Shown here piece after piece: positions 28,898 to 37,634 of a DNA stretch of 64,000 bases. Every line of letters begins with the position of its first letter. The first letter of the stretch is position 1. The position numbers and the translations under genes are program-made. Source of the DNA: Xenorhabdus koppenhoeferi (GTDB lineage Bacteria > Pseudomonadota > Gammaproteobacteria > Enterobacterales > Enterobacteriaceae); NCBI RefSeq assembly GCF_900116635.1, contig NZ_FPBJ01000009.1, positions 1 through 64,000 of the forward strand. Reading direction: 5' to 3'. The notes under the pieces are model-generated. The model had not been told where the DNA came from, ran no database searches, and was given only the letters and a program-made list of their open reading frames with translations.

Positions 28898-30028
28898 ATG
28901 ATTCCATTTAACAAACCACCGGTAGTCGGCACTGAACTGGAATACATGAAACAGGCGATAGCCAGTGGTAAATTGTGTGGTGATGGTGAATTTACCAAAC
29001 GTTGTGAAACGTGGATGGAACAGCGCTTTGGTTGCCCGAAAGTGTTGCTGACACCTTCTTGTACAGCCTCACTGGAAATGGCAGCTATTTTGCTGGATAT
29101 CCAGCCGGGTGATGAAGTTATCATGCCGAGCTATACCTTTGTTTCGACTTCCAACGCTTTCGTCCTGCGTGGTGCAACCATTGTGTTCGTGGATATCCGC
29201 CCTGATACCATGAATATTGATGAAACCCACATTGAAGCAGCCATTACAGAAAAAACCCGAGTTATTGTACCAGTGCATTATGCGGGTGTAGCCTGTGAAA
29301 TGGATACCATCATGGCATTGGCGGAAAAATATAATCTGTATGTGGTTGAAGATGCGGCACAAGGCATCATGTCTACCTATAAAGGCCGCGCTCTGGGTAC
29401 GATTGGGCATATTGGTTGTTTCAGTTTTCATGAAACCAAAAACTACTCAGCGGGTGGTGAAGGCGGTGCAACATTAATTAATGTTAAATCCTTAATAGAA
29501 CGAGCTGAAATTATTCGCGAGAAAGGCACCAATCGGAGCCAGTTTTTCCGTGGGCAGGTAGATAAATATACTTGGCACGATATCGGTTCCAGCTATTTGA
29601 TGTCTGACCTGCAAGCGGCTTACCTGTGGGGACAGCTGGAAATTGCTGAGAAAATCAACCAACGCCGTCTGGCTTTATGGGATAACTATTATCAGTCACT
29701 GAAACCACTGGCAGATGCCGGGCATTTGATTTTGCCAATTGTCCCGGAAGGTTTGGAACACAATGCCCATATGTTCTATATCAAGCTGAAAGAGATTGAA
29801 GAACGTAGTGAATTCAGTCGTTATATGAAAGAGCATGGTGTCCTGAGTGTTTTCCACTATGTTGCACTACATACTAGCCCAGCAGGTGAAAAATGTGGTT
29901 ATTTCCACGGTGAGGATCGTTTCACGACGCGTGAAAGTGACCGTTTAGTTCGTTTACCGATGTTCTATAACATTACCGACGAAGAGCAGCAGGTTGTAAT
30001 AAACCGCATCAAGGAATTTTTCGCCTGA
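28898..30028 (+). CDS. wecE: dTDP-4-keto-6-deoxyglucose transaminase
   Basis: WecE transfers an amino group from glutamate to dTDP-4-keto-6-deoxyglucose, giving dTDP-Fuc4N. The 376-aa length equals E. coli WecE. It belongs to the DegT/DnrJ/EryC1 sugar aminotransferase family; the PLP lysine is Lys181 in FHETKNYSAGGEGG, with the conserved EDAAQGIMSTYKG upstream. The ATG at 28898 directly follows GAGGATGAA and gives MIPFNKPPVVG, the conserved N-terminus; a longer frame beginning at 28823 lies inside wecD and is not used. Confidence 0.96.
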   Translation: MIPFNKPPVVGTELEYMKQAIASGKLCGDGEFTKRCETWMEQRFGCPKVLLTPSCTASLEMAAILLDIQPGDEVIMPSYTFVSTSNAFVLRGATIVFVDIRPDTMNIDETHIEAAITEKTRVIVPVHYAGVACEMDTIMALAEKYNLYVVEDAAQGIMSTYKGRALGTIGHIGCFSFHETKNYSAGGEGGATLINVKSLIERAEIIREKGTNRSQFFRGQVDKYTWHDIGSSYLMSDLQAAYLWGQLEIAEKINQRRLALWDNYYQSLKPLADAGHLILPIVPEGLEHNAHMFYIKLKEIEERSEFSRYMKEHGVLSVFHYVALHTSPAGEKCGYFHGEDRFTTRESDRLVRLPMFYNITDEEQQVVINRIKEFFA

Positions 30029-30029
30029 T

Positions 30030-31280
30030 ATGTCACTGGCTAAAGCTTCTGTCTGGACTGCGGGTTCCACACTGATCAAAATCGGTGTGGGATTGCTGGT
30101 CATTAAACTGCTCGCCGTGTCTTTTGGTCCAACAGGTGTGGGGCAAGCAGGTAACTTCCGCCAACTCATTACCGTACTGGGGGTGTTGTCTGGCGCCGGC
30201 ATTTTTAATGGTGTTACCAAATACGTTGCGGAATATCATCAGCAACCAGAAAGGCTTAAATCTGTATTGGGTACATCGTCCTCGATTATTCTGGGTTTTT
30301 CGACCCTTCTGGCAGTAATTTTTCTCTTGTTCAGTGATGCCATCAGTGAGGGATTATTTGGTTACAACCGTTACAAAACGGTTGTGCAGGCACTCGCATT
30401 TATTCAAATGGGGATCGCATACGCCAACTATTTTCTGGCAATCTTGAAAGGTTTCAGAGATGCTCAAGGCAATGCACTTGCCATTATTCTTGGCAGTTTA
30501 GTCGGTGTGATTGCTTATAGTCTCTGCTATTGGTTGGGAGGCTATGAAGGGGCATTAGCAGGGTTGGCCTTGGTGCCCGCACTGGTGGTTTTACCTGCGG
30601 GGATGATGATCCTGCATCGCAAGGTTATTGCCTTTTCGGCATTGAAACCCATGTGGGATCGCGCTATTGCGAGCCATTTGGGAAAATTTACCCTGATGGC
30701 GCTGTTGACTTCCATGACTCTGCCAGTCGCTTATATCATGATGCGAAACCTGCTGGCAGCACGTTATAGCTGGGAAGAGGTTGGAATTTGGCAGGGAGTA
30801 AGCAGTATTTCGGATGCTTATTTACAATTTATGACTGCATCTTTTACTGTCTATCTTTTGCCGACACTCGCTCGTTTGGAAAGTAAGCAAGAAATCAGCC
30901 GCGAAATTGTGAAAGCGCTGAAATTTGTTTTACCTGCCGTGGCGGCGGCCAGCTTCTCAGTCTGGTTGTTGCGTGACTTTGTCATTTGGCTGTTGTTTTC
31001 CGATGAATTTACCGTGATGCGGGATCTGTTTGTATGGCAGTTAGTGGGGGATGTGCTGAAAGTGGGTGCCTATGTTTTTGGTTATTTGGTGATAGCGAAA
31101 GCTGCTCTGCGTTTTTATATACTGGCTGAAATCAGTCAATTTTTTCTGCTGACGGGGTTCTCCCATTGGTTGATACCGATTAACGGCGCATTGGGGGCGG
31201 CTCAGTCATATATGGCAACTTACATTGTTTATTTCATTCTTTGTTGTAGCGTATTTATTATTTATCGCAGGCGAGCATGA
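30030..31280 (+). CDS. wzxE: ECA lipid III flippase WzxE
   Basis: WzxE moves the undecaprenyl-linked ECA trisaccharide (lipid III) from the cytoplasmic to the periplasmic face of the inner membrane. The 416-aa protein is a Wzx/MATE-type transporter with about 12 hydrophobic helices from residue 8 onwards and charged loops such as YHQQPERLK. It begins one base after the wecE stop and overlaps wecF by 4 nt. The N-terminus [20 protein letters not shown] is typical of enterobacterial WzxE. Confidence 0.94.
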   Translation: MSLAKASVWTAGSTLIKIGVGLLVIKLLAVSFGPTGVGQAGNFRQLITVLGVLSGAGIFNGVTKYVAEYHQQPERLKSVLGTSSSIILGFSTLLAVIFLLFSDAISEGLFGYNRYKTVVQALAFIQMGIAYANYFLAILKGFRDAQGNALAIILGSLVGVIAYSLCYWLGGYEGALAGLALVPALVVLPAGMMILHRKVIAFSALKPMWDRAIASHLGKFTLMALLTSMTLPVAYIMMRNLLAARYSWEEVGIWQGVSSISDAYLQFMTASFTVYLLPTLARLESKQEISREIVKALKFVLPAVAAASFSVWLLRDFVIWLLFSDEFTVMRDLFVWQLVGDVLKVGAYVFGYLVIAKAALRFYILAEISQFFLLTGFSHWLIPINGALGAAQSYMATYIVYFILCCSVFIIYRRRA

Positions 31281-32383
31281 CAACCCTAATTCACGTTTTG
31301 GGATCGGATATCCCGCATCATAATCAAACGTTACTGAATTTTTTTAATGACGTTTTGACCCGAAAAATGAACTTCCCAGTCAAACCGTGTTTTATGGTGG
31401 TATCTAAAGACCACACATGGCTATCAAATTATCCTAACTTGGCAATCTCGGTGTATGACAGCAAATCTGCTCTGTCACGGGCAGTGATCGGGACAGCACA
31501 AGGAAACAGAACAACCCGTTTCTTTTTCCACGGTCAGTTTAATGCTGCTTTATGGATAGCCCTATTGATGGGTAAAATTAAGCGACATCAATTTTTGTGG
31601 CATGTATGGGGAGCTGATTTATATGAAGAATCCCGCCAACTGAAATTCCGTTTGTTCTATTTGTTTCGTCGTTTGGCACAAAAGCGGGTAGGGCATATTT
31701 TTGCCACGCGCGGTGATCTTCAGCATTTTTTCCAGCATATTTCCCGTTATTCTGAGCAGTCAAAATCAGATGCGCCATCATCATTACTCTATTTCCCAAC
31801 CCGCATGGACTCTGCGCTCACGGTAACGGAAAAAATACTCGCTCCTGAAGGGGTCACTATCTTATTAGGAAATTCAGGAGATCAATCCAACCGCCATATT
31901 GAAGCCTTACATAAGATCCAACGCCAGTTTGGTGATGAGGCGCGGGTCATCATGCCAATGGGTTATCCCGATAATAACCAAGCTTATATCCACCGTGTGG
32001 AGCAAGCCGCATTGTCACTGTTTCCAGAGCAAAATGTCCGTATCCTGAAAAATCAAATGGCATTTGGCGAATATTTACCATTGTTGCACCAATGCGATTT
32101 GGGTTATTTCATTTTCAACCGCCAGCAGGGTATTGGAACACTCTGTTTGTTGATTCAATTTGGTATTCCGTTTGTTTTGAGCCGCCAGAATCCATTCTGG
32201 CATGATTTAAGGGAACAGCAGGTTCCTGTTCTGTTTGATGGTGATGAACTGAATAAACTCTGGGTGCAGGAAGCACAGCGTCAGATGCTGTCCCTCGATA
32301 AAAAGGCGATAGCCTTTTTTGATCCCAATTTTATTGAGGGGTGGAAAGCTGCCCTATCGGCAGCATCTGGAGAGTATCAATGA
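31277..32383 (+). CDS. wecF: 4-alpha-L-fucosyltransferase (Fuc4NAc transferase)
   Basis: WecF adds Fuc4NAc from its dTDP donor to lipid II, completing the ECA trisaccharide repeat (lipid III). It is a peripheral cytoplasmic glycosyltransferase of family GT56, 368 aa, with the conserved [13 protein letters not shown] opening, [10 protein letters not shown], a donor-site segment [12 protein letters not shown] and [15 protein letters not shown]. It is coupled by 4-nt overlaps to wzxE and wzyE. No membrane helix is visible. Confidence 0.95.
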   Translation: MTTLIHVLGSDIPHHNQTLLNFFNDVLTRKMNFPVKPCFMVVSKDHTWLSNYPNLAISVYDSKSALSRAVIGTAQGNRTTRFFFHGQFNAALWIALLMGKIKRHQFLWHVWGADLYEESRQLKFRLFYLFRRLAQKRVGHIFATRGDLQHFFQHISRYSEQSKSDAPSSLLYFPTRMDSALTVTEKILAPEGVTILLGNSGDQSNRHIEALHKIQRQFGDEARVIMPMGYPDNNQAYIHRVEQAALSLFPEQNVRILKNQMAFGEYLPLLHQCDLGYFIFNRQQGIGTLCLLIQFGIPFVLSRQNPFWHDLREQQVPVLFDGDELNKLWVQEAQRQMLSLDKKAIAFFDPNFIEGWKAALSAASGEYQ

Positions 32384-33807
32384 CCTTGACACAATTCGGT
32401 GGGTTACTTGTCGTTTACGTGATCTCGCTGGTCTTTATCCTGACTTTGACGTATCAAGAATTTCGGCGTGTCCGCTTTAACTTTAATGTTTTCTTTTCCT
32501 TGTTGTATCTGCTGACATTTTATTTTGGCTTCCCGCTGACGAGCATATTGGTTTTCAAGTTTGATGTACAAGTTGTGCCAGTGGATGCTTTGCTGCATGC
32601 AATGTTAGCGTCAGGCTGCTTTTATGCTATTTATTATGTCGCTTATAAAACCCGGCTCAGTTATAAAATCCGCAGTAATAGTGATATAGAATCAGAAACA
32701 CCCTCTGCTGTGGTATCGCGCAGGCCCTTGTTTACCATGAATCGGGTGGAAACTAATCTGACCTGGCTGTTACTTGCTGGTATTGCTATCGTTACAGTGG
32801 GTTTGTTTTCTATGCAGAATGGTTTTTTGCTGTTCAAATTGCAGTCTTACAGCCAGATATTTTCCAGCCAAGTTTCCGGTGTGGCACTCAAGCGATTCTT
32901 CTATTTTTTCATCCCTGCCATGTTGGTGGTATTTTTCCTGAAACCGACCAAAATTCGTTGGTTGTGCTTCCTGGTAGGAACGGTAGGGTTTGGGATTCTG
33001 ACTTATGTGATAGTCGGGGGAACACGGGCTAACATTATTATCGCGTTTGCACTGTTCTTGTTTATTGGCATTGTCCGTGGTTGGATTACGTTGTGGATGT
33101 TGTTTGCAGCAGGTGGCATGGGGGTCGTTGGCATGTTCTGGCTGGCCTTGAAACGCTATAGCCTGGACGTGAGTGGCGCAGAAGCTTTTTATACTTTTCT
33201 GTACCTCACCCGGGATACTTTTTCGCCGTGGGAAAACTTGGCGCTGTTGCTGGATAATTACAACAAAATAGATTTTCAGGGGCTGGCACCGATTGTCCGT
33301 GATTTTTATGTCTTTATTCCCAGCTGGTTATGGCCAGAGCGGCCTGGTTTGATCTGGAATACGGCTAATTACTTTACGTGGGATGTGCTGAATAATCATT
33401 CTGGCCTTGCTATTTCACCAACGCTGATTGGCTCGCTTGTGGTTATGGGGGGAGTATTTTTTATCCCTTTGGGGGCGATTATTGTCGGTTTTATTATCAA
33501 ATGGTTTGATTGGATCTATGAAACAGGAAAACAGGAAAGTAATCGCTATAAGGCGGCGATTTTACAAGCCTTCTGTTTTGGTGCAATTTTTAACATGATC
33601 GTTCTTGTCCGAGAGGGTGTGGATTCTTTTTTTTCTCGTGCTGTGTTCTTTTGCATTGTATTTGGCCTCTGTCTGGTTGTGGCTAACTTACTGTATTGGT
33701 TATTTGAAAGCGCCGGGCTGATTCGAAAGTTAGTTGTCAGTAATTTGACTACTCCACAAAAAACATCTGTTGTTTTGGATGTAAGGAAGAAAAATGGTGT
33801 TAAATAA
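32380..33807 (+). CDS. wzyE: ECA polymerase WzyE
   Basis: WzyE joins ECA repeat units in the periplasm in the Wzy-dependent pathway, with WzzE setting chain length. The 475-aa protein has about a dozen membrane helices, the conserved GGTRANI segment and the periplasmic [17 protein letters not shown]...DF region. I chose the ATG at 32380, which overlaps the wecF stop as ATGA and has GGAGAG upstream. It is about 25 residues longer than E. coli WzyE (about 450), mainly in the loop [17 protein letters not shown] and in the C-terminal tail after the last helix. It overlaps wecG by 14 nt. Confidence 0.92.
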   Translation: MTLTQFGGLLVVYVISLVFILTLTYQEFRRVRFNFNVFFSLLYLLTFYFGFPLTSILVFKFDVQVVPVDALLHAMLASGCFYAIYYVAYKTRLSYKIRSNSDIESETPSAVVSRRPLFTMNRVETNLTWLLLAGIAIVTVGLFSMQNGFLLFKLQSYSQIFSSQVSGVALKRFFYFFIPAMLVVFFLKPTKIRWLCFLVGTVGFGILTYVIVGGTRANIIIAFALFLFIGIVRGWITLWMLFAAGGMGVVGMFWLALKRYSLDVSGAEAFYTFLYLTRDTFSPWENLALLLDNYNKIDFQGLAPIVRDFYVFIPSWLWPERPGLIWNTANYFTWDVLNNHSGLAISPTLIGSLVVMGGVFFIPLGAIIVGFIIKWFDWIYETGKQESNRYKAAILQAFCFGAIFNMIVLVREGVDSFFSRAVFFCIVFGLCLVVANLLYWLFESAGLIRKLVVSNLTTPQKTSVVLDVRKKNGVK

Positions 33808-34531
33808 CATTCCTAAATATTGCATTCGTGGCCTCAATATCTGGGGATTTCATAATATGTCGAATTTCCTTGATCATCTTTTTCAGGATGGGCAGGTAAA
33901 AACAGGCACATTGGTTGCGATCAATGCAGAAAAAGTCCTCACGGCAGAACAAGATAATGCACTGAATATGTTGCTGGATGAGGCTGAATACCTATATGCA
34001 GACGGGATTAGCATTGTCCGTGCCATTCGTCGTAAATACCCTGATGCAGATGTATCGCGTATTGCAGGTGCGGACTTGTGGGAAGCCTTGATGGAACGGG
34101 CTGGTCTTGAAGGAACCCCCGTCTTTCTGGTCGGCGGGAAACCAGATATCTTGGCTCAAACTGAAAGCAAATTACGTACTCAGTGGAACGTCAATATTGT
34201 GGGTAGTCAGGATGGTTATTTTACGCCAGAGACGCGTGATGCGGTGTTTGAACGAATCCATGCCAGCGGTGCAGCAATTATTACTGTGGCCTTGGGGTCA
34301 CCTAAACAGGAAATCTTCATGCGTGATTGCCGCAGGATACATCATGATGCTCTGTATATGGGCGTTGGTGGAACGTATGACGTTTTCACCGGACATATCA
34401 AACGTGCCCCGAAAGTTTGGCAGAATTTAGGCCTGGAATGGCTGTATCGTTTGCTTTCACAACCAAGCCGTATCCGCAGGCAAATTAACTTATTAAGATT
34501 CCTCGGTTATTATTACGGAGGGAAGCTCTAG
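33794..34531 (+). CDS. wecG: UDP-ManNAcA transferase
   Basis: WecG adds ManNAcA from UDP-ManNAcA to GlcNAc-diphospho-undecaprenol, making ECA lipid II. The 245-aa GT26-family enzyme contains the hallmarks [51 protein letters not shown] and [13 protein letters not shown], and ends with a basic tail [11 protein letters not shown] that may hold it at the membrane. It is the last gene of the ECA cluster and is followed by a hairpin terminator. The length is almost identical to E. coli WecG (246). Confidence 0.95.
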   Translation: MVLNNIPKYCIRGLNIWGFHNMSNFLDHLFQDGQVKTGTLVAINAEKVLTAEQDNALNMLLDEAEYLYADGISIVRAIRRKYPDADVSRIAGADLWEALMERAGLEGTPVFLVGGKPDILAQTESKLRTQWNVNIVGSQDGYFTPETRDAVFERIHASGAAIITVALGSPKQEIFMRDCRRIHHDALYMGVGGTYDVFTGHIKRAPKVWQNLGLEWLYRLLSQPSRIRRQINLLRFLGYYYGGKL

Positions 34532-34554
34532 CCCAGTAATGCTTCTGTTTTAAT

Positions 34555-34597
34555 CCTGCTGCTTCAATGATGTGTTATTCATATGCAGCAGGTTTTC
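34555..34597 (+). terminator. Candidate terminator of the ECA cluster
   Basis: CCTGCTGC (34555-34562) and GCAGCAGG (34585-34592) are perfectly complementary, with ATGA/TTCAT pairs possible in the loop, and TTTT follows. It begins 24 nt after wecG, the last ECA gene. Confidence 0.6.
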
Positions 34598-34888
34598 ATC
34601 TCACTTCTTATTTTTTGTCCGGTCGGCTTCTTTGTATTTGTCAAAACGGAATTTGGCAAAAACGTGAAATAATCACCTTGTTGGCAGATCAAAAAATTAC
34701 CATGATTGAGTTATTTTTCCCGATTACGGTGCCGAATCAAGCTGGCATTGTTCCAATTTTATAATTTTTTATTTCACTGATCGGCAAAACGTGTTTTGAT
34801 CCCAGCCTTTTTTACAATGATTGATTATCAATGCCTGTATTTTTTCTGTTTGCAAATATAAACATCATAAAAGTGGATAGGGAGTTTT
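34598..34888 (+). other. wecG-thrP intergenic region
   Basis: AT-rich sequence that should contain the thrP promoter. An open frame at 34567-34764 has no recognisable content and no ribosome site, so it is not called. I see no other structure apart from the thrP ribosome site GGGAG at about 34880. Confidence 0.4.
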
Positions 34889-36256
34889 ATGAGTGATTCA
34901 AAACAGAGCCTGCAAAGGGGACTTGAGGCACGTCATATTGAACTGATTGCGCTGGGTGGCACTATCGGTGTAGGGCTGTTCATGGGTTCAGCAAGTACTT
35001 TGAAATGGGCTGGACCTTCTGTTTTACTGGCCTACATTATTGCTGGGCTTTTTGTCTTTTTTATCATGCGTTCAATGGGGGAAATGTTGTTTATTGAACC
35101 TGTAACAGGTTCATTTGCTGCGTTCGGGCATAAGTACCTTAGCCCGTATTGGGGGTGCCTGACTGCGTGGGGTTACTGGTTCATGTGGGTCTCAGTGGGG
35201 ATCTCGGAAATCACAGCCATAGGAGTATATGCCGAATTCTGGTTCCCAGAACTGCCTCAGTGGGTTTCTGCGTTGGCTGCGGTCGGATTGGTTGCCTTGG
35301 CAAACATGGCCGCCGTGCGACTGTATGGTGAATTGGAATTCTGGTTTGCCATGATCAAAGTGACGACGATTATCGTGATGATCCTGATTGGCATCGGTTT
35401 GATTTTTTTCGGTTTAGGTAATGACTGGCAACCTATCGGGTTGGATAATCTGACCTCACACGGTGGTTTTTTCTCCGGTGGTTGGAAAGGATTTTTATTT
35501 GCCCTTTGTATTGTTGTCGCCTCCTATCAGGGGGTTGAATTGGTGGGTATCACCGCAGGTGAAGCGAAAAATCCACAGGTCACGATTAAAAAAGCGATCA
35601 ACAATATCCTATGGCGTATTTTGATTTTCTATGTCGGCGCTATTTTTATTGTTGTGACGTTGTTCCCGTGGACAGAAGTGGGTGCACATGGGAGTCCGTT
35701 TGTGATGACTTTTGCCAAAGTGGGTATTGTTTCCGCGGCCGCAGTCATTAACTTCGTTGTTCTGACGGCTGCACTTTCAGGATGTAACAGTGGAATGTAC
35801 AGTGGTGGCAGAATGTTGTATGCCCTGGCGCAAAACCGTCAATTGCCAGCATCACTGCTGAAATTGTCAAAAAATGGGGTGCCGGTGAAATGTATAGCAA
35901 TCACTATCGGCTGTTTGATCGCGGGTTCTAGCCTGAATTATATCATCCCAAACCCACAGTCGGTCTTTGTGTACGTTTATAGTGCCAGCGTATTGCCCGG
36001 CATGGTGCCATGGTTTGTCATTCTGGTAAGTCAGTTACGTTTCCGTAAGCATCATGAGGAAGCCTTAAAGCAGCATCGGTTCAAATCGATCCTGTTCCCT
36101 TATGTCAATTACCTGACGTTGATTTTTCTGTGTTGTGTCTTGGTCGGCATGGCGATTAATCCAGATACACGTTTCTCACTCATGGTCGGGGGCGCATTTT
36201 TGTTGCTTGTATCGTCAGCCTATTGGTTTATGAAACTGATTTGCAGAAAAAATTAA
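34889..36256 (+). CDS. thrP: Amino-acid permease ThrP (YifK)
   Basis: YifK/ThrP is an amino-acid/polyamine/organocation-family permease, reported in E. coli as a threonine and serine uptake system driven by protons. The 455-aa protein has 12 hydrophobic helices; [16 protein letters not shown] (helix 1, substrate-backbone binding) and [18 protein letters not shown] are the family signatures. In related bacteria yifK is repressed by the small RNA GcvB and by Lrp. It is a single-gene unit between the ECA cluster and the argX tRNA operon, as in E. coli. Substrate specificity is inferred from orthology. Confidence 0.9.
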   Translation: MSDSKQSLQRGLEARHIELIALGGTIGVGLFMGSASTLKWAGPSVLLAYIIAGLFVFFIMRSMGEMLFIEPVTGSFAAFGHKYLSPYWGCLTAWGYWFMWVSVGISEITAIGVYAEFWFPELPQWVSALAAVGLVALANMAAVRLYGELEFWFAMIKVTTIIVMILIGIGLIFFGLGNDWQPIGLDNLTSHGGFFSGGWKGFLFALCIVVASYQGVELVGITAGEAKNPQVTIKKAINNILWRILIFYVGAIFIVVTLFPWTEVGAHGSPFVMTFAKVGIVSAAAVINFVVLTAALSGCNSGMYSGGRMLYALAQNRQLPASLLKLSKNGVPVKCIAITIGCLIAGSSLNYIIPNPQSVFVYVYSASVLPGMVPWFVILVSQLRFRKHHEEALKQHRFKSILFPYVNYLTLIFLCCVLVGMAINPDTRFSLMVGGAFLLLVSSAYWFMKLICRKN

Positions 36257-36371
36257 ATGAATTTTTAAGGCTGATTATTAACCAGTAAAATCAGTTGCGG
36301 TGAAAAATGATGTCTTTATCAGCTAAATGAACAAAGCGTAATCAAACGCATCATTTCTTTTAAAAAATCGC

Positions 36372-36400
36372 TGGACAGTACGACATTAAATCCGTACTAT
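36372..36400 (+). promoter_or_regulatory. Promoter of the tRNA operon
   Basis: TGGACA (36372-36377) and TACTAT (36395-36400) are separated by exactly 17 bp. A TTTTAAAAAA stretch upstream resembles an UP element. The predicted start is about 15 bp before tRNA-Arg, typical of stable-RNA promoters. Confidence 0.7.
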
Positions 36401-36421
36401 CCTCCACCGCAACGGCGTTAA

Positions 36422-36498
<77 letters not shown>

Positions 36499-36628
36499 TT
36501 TAGAGCGTGCAAGAGCAGTGGCAATGAGTTATCGTGGTGAAATACGTTGTAAAGTAAGCAGTATTTAAAAAAGCAGTATTTAAAAAGATAGTAGTAAAGA
36601 TAGTAGTGTAGTAAAGATAATAGTTATG

Positions 36629-36704
36629 GTGGCTATAGCTCAGTTGGTAGAGCCCTGGATTGTGATTCCAGTCGTCGCGAGTTCGAGTCTCGTTAGCCAC
36701 CCCA
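36629..36704 (+). tRNA. hisR: tRNA-His (GTG)
   Basis: A 76-nt tRNA with acceptor GTGGCTA/TAGCCAC and anticodon GTG in TTGTGAT. The G at 36628 supplies the -1 guanosine required by histidyl-tRNA synthetase. It is separated from argX by 130 bp, longer than usual, filled with near-repeats of GCAGTATTTAAAAA and AAAGATAGTAGT. Confidence 0.97.
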
Positions 36705-36719
36705 TCTTTTTTATGAAAC

Positions 36720-36806
36720 GCGAGGGTGGCGGAATTGGTAGACGCGCTAGCTTCAGGTGTTAGTGTTCTTACGGACGTGGGGGTTCAAGTCCCCCTCTTC
36801 GCACCA
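36720..36806 (+). tRNA. leuT: tRNA-Leu (CAG)
   Basis: An 87-nt class II tRNA with acceptor GCGAGGG, a long variable arm (TGTTCTTACGGACG), anticodon CAG in TTCAGGT and an encoded CCA. It begins 15 nt after tRNA-His. Confidence 0.97.
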
Positions 36807-36847
36807 TAAAAAAGAGATTTAGAAAGGCAATTTAGAAAGACATAGTT

Positions 36848-36924
36848 CGGCGAGTAGCGCAGCTTGGTAGCGCAACTGGTTTGGGACCAGTGGGTCGGAG
36901 GTTCGAATCCTCTCTCGCCGACCA
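36848..36924 (+). tRNA. proM: tRNA-Pro (TGG)
   Basis: A 77-nt tRNA with acceptor CGGCGAG/CTCGCCG, anticodon TGG in TTTGGGA and an encoded CCA. It is the last tRNA of the operon, directly before a strong terminator. Confidence 0.97.
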
Positions 36925-36935
36925 GATTCTGAGGA

Positions 36936-36960
36936 AGCCCCGCAATAGCGGGGCTTTTTC
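36936..36960 (+). terminator. tRNA operon terminator
   Basis: AGCCCCGC-AATA-GCGGGGCT followed by TTTTC, 11 nt after tRNA-Pro. It is a short, GC-rich and very stable hairpin. Confidence 0.92.
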
Positions 36961-36990
36961 TTCTTTCTTCTTTCTTCTTTCTTCTTCTTT
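36960..36990 (+). repeat. Heptanucleotide CTTCTTT repeat
   Basis: Three full CTTCTTT units and two shorter ones run directly on from the terminator's T tract. It is a pyrimidine-only simple repeat in a non-coding position, so no effect on a reading frame is expected. Confidence 0.85.
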
Positions 36991-37110
36991 ATTTCTTTTC
37001 CTGCCTATAAAACGTTTTATTTTCTCGTCTATTCCCCTTCGATTTCTTTATATTGTTTTAACGGTTATTTTTAAGTGATGTTGTATTTCAACGACAAACC
37101 ATGTTCCAAA

Positions 37111-37128
37111 TGTCTCAAATAGAAGACA
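37111..37128. promoter_or_regulatory. Candidate GlrR activator site 1 for glmZ
   Basis: TGTC-TCAAATAGAA-GACA matches exactly the TGTC-N10-GACA consensus known for the response regulator GlrR (QseF) at glmY/glmZ promoters. It is centred about 193 bp upstream of the predicted glmZ start. Confidence 0.8.
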
Positions 37129-37174
37129 TTTAAATTATTGATTTTAAATGTATATTATCAATGGGCTTGCGGAG

Positions 37175-37192
37175 CGTCTCAAATGAGAGACG
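37175..37192. promoter_or_regulatory. Candidate GlrR activator site 2 for glmZ
   Basis: CGTC-TCAAATGAGA-GACG differs from the TGTC-N10-GACA consensus at the two outermost bases, but symmetrically, so it stays a perfect palindrome. Its core TCAAAT is shared with site 1, 64 bp away. It is centred about 129 bp before the predicted start. Confidence 0.72.
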
Positions 37193-37218
37193 GTATTTTT
37201 GATATGTCCTAGTGAAAG

Positions 37219-37231
37219 CAAAATGTTGATA
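37219..37231 (-). promoter_or_regulatory. Candidate IHF site in the glmZ promoter
   Basis: On the minus strand TATCAACATTTTG fits WATCAANNNNTTR at every defined position. It lies between the GlrR sites and the -24/-12 element, where IHF bends DNA to bring the activator onto sigma-54 polymerase. Confidence 0.7.
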
Positions 37232-37284
37232 ACGGAAAGTCAGTTACTGCCTGGATAAGAAGGATTTACTTTGAGTGAACAAGT

Positions 37285-37300
37285 TGGCATGTTAAATGCA
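37285..37300 (+). promoter_or_regulatory. Sigma-54 promoter of glmZ
   Basis: TGGCATGTTAAATGCA contains GG (37286-37287) and GC (37298-37299) separated by exactly 10 bp, the invariant -24/-12 spacing. The predicted start is at about 37311-37313, where GlmZ begins. Confidence 0.8.
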
Positions 37301-37312
37301 TTACTAAAACTT

Positions 37313-37521
37313 GTAGATGCTCATCCCACTCCTTATGACAGTATTCTCTTCATAAACCTGGGGATGATGCAGAGCTGATTGTCGGTGCCTATGGTCCACG
37401 TTATAGATGAGTAAGTATCACTGTCTTTTCATCACAAACCGGACACAACGTTGAGTGAGGCACCATCCGTCTGTAGACCTGATTGTATTTATACACCTGT
37501 CTTTTTGATAGGTGTTTTTTT
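37313..37521 (+). ncRNA. glmZ: Small regulatory RNA GlmZ
   Basis: GlmZ is an Hfq-dependent small RNA that base-pairs with the glmS leader and raises synthesis of glucosamine-6-phosphate synthase. RapZ and RNase E inactivate it when the precursor is plentiful. The 5' end GTAGATGCTCAT and the 3' block GGACACAACGTTGAGTGA with GCACC (37441-37464), then AGACCTG, match recalled E. coli GlmZ closely, while the middle has diverged. The length of about 209 nt fits the known 207 nt. It ends in a terminator (37493-37522). It lies upstream of the hemY 3' end, where E. coli has glmZ next to hemY, and is preceded by GlrR, IHF and sigma-54 sites. Confidence 0.92.
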
Positions 37522-37522
37522 T
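37493..37522 (+). terminator. glmZ terminator
   Basis: ACACCTGTC (37493-37501) pairs with GATAGGTGT (37507-37515), one G-T wobble, around a TTTTT loop, followed by an eight-T run. It gives GlmZ its 3' end and the Hfq-binding poly-U. Confidence 0.88.
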
Positions 37523-37573
37523 GTCTACAGGAAGTGGAGATTGCTTTTCAACCAGATTATGGTGGTGGAACCA

Positions 37574-37616
37574 CGGCTAACGATTCAAGGCGAATCTGAA
37601 TATTTATCGTTAGCCG
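37574..37616. terminator. Inverted repeat after hemY
   Basis: CGGCTAACGAT (37574-37584) and ATCGTTAGCCG (37606-37616) are perfectly complementary over 11 bp, with a smaller GATTC/GAATC hairpin inside the 21-nt loop. It lies 18 bp beyond the hemY stop. It lacks a T run, so the role as terminator of the minus-strand hem operon is plausible but not certain. Confidence 0.5.
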
Positions 37617-37634
37617 AGGGATAAATAATACGTC

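Noticed and set aside
21463-34531. A sugar-polymer cluster that might be a novel surface polysaccharide.
   Set aside because: Every gene matches the standard enterobacterial common antigen set in the standard order, with no extra glycosyltransferase.
34567-34764. A 65-codon frame between wecG and thrP.
   Set aside because: It begins inside the hairpin after wecG, has no ribosome site and no family resemblance.
36960-36990. CTTCTTT repeat as a phase-variable switch.
   Set aside because: It lies downstream of a terminator, outside any gene or promoter I can identify.
37271-37410. A short frame with TTG start and AAGGA ribosome site, continuing in another frame, looked like a frameshifted small gene.
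   Set aside because: The stretch overlaps the sigma-54 promoter and the 5' half of GlmZ; the RNA match at both ends explains the conservation better than a broken gene.
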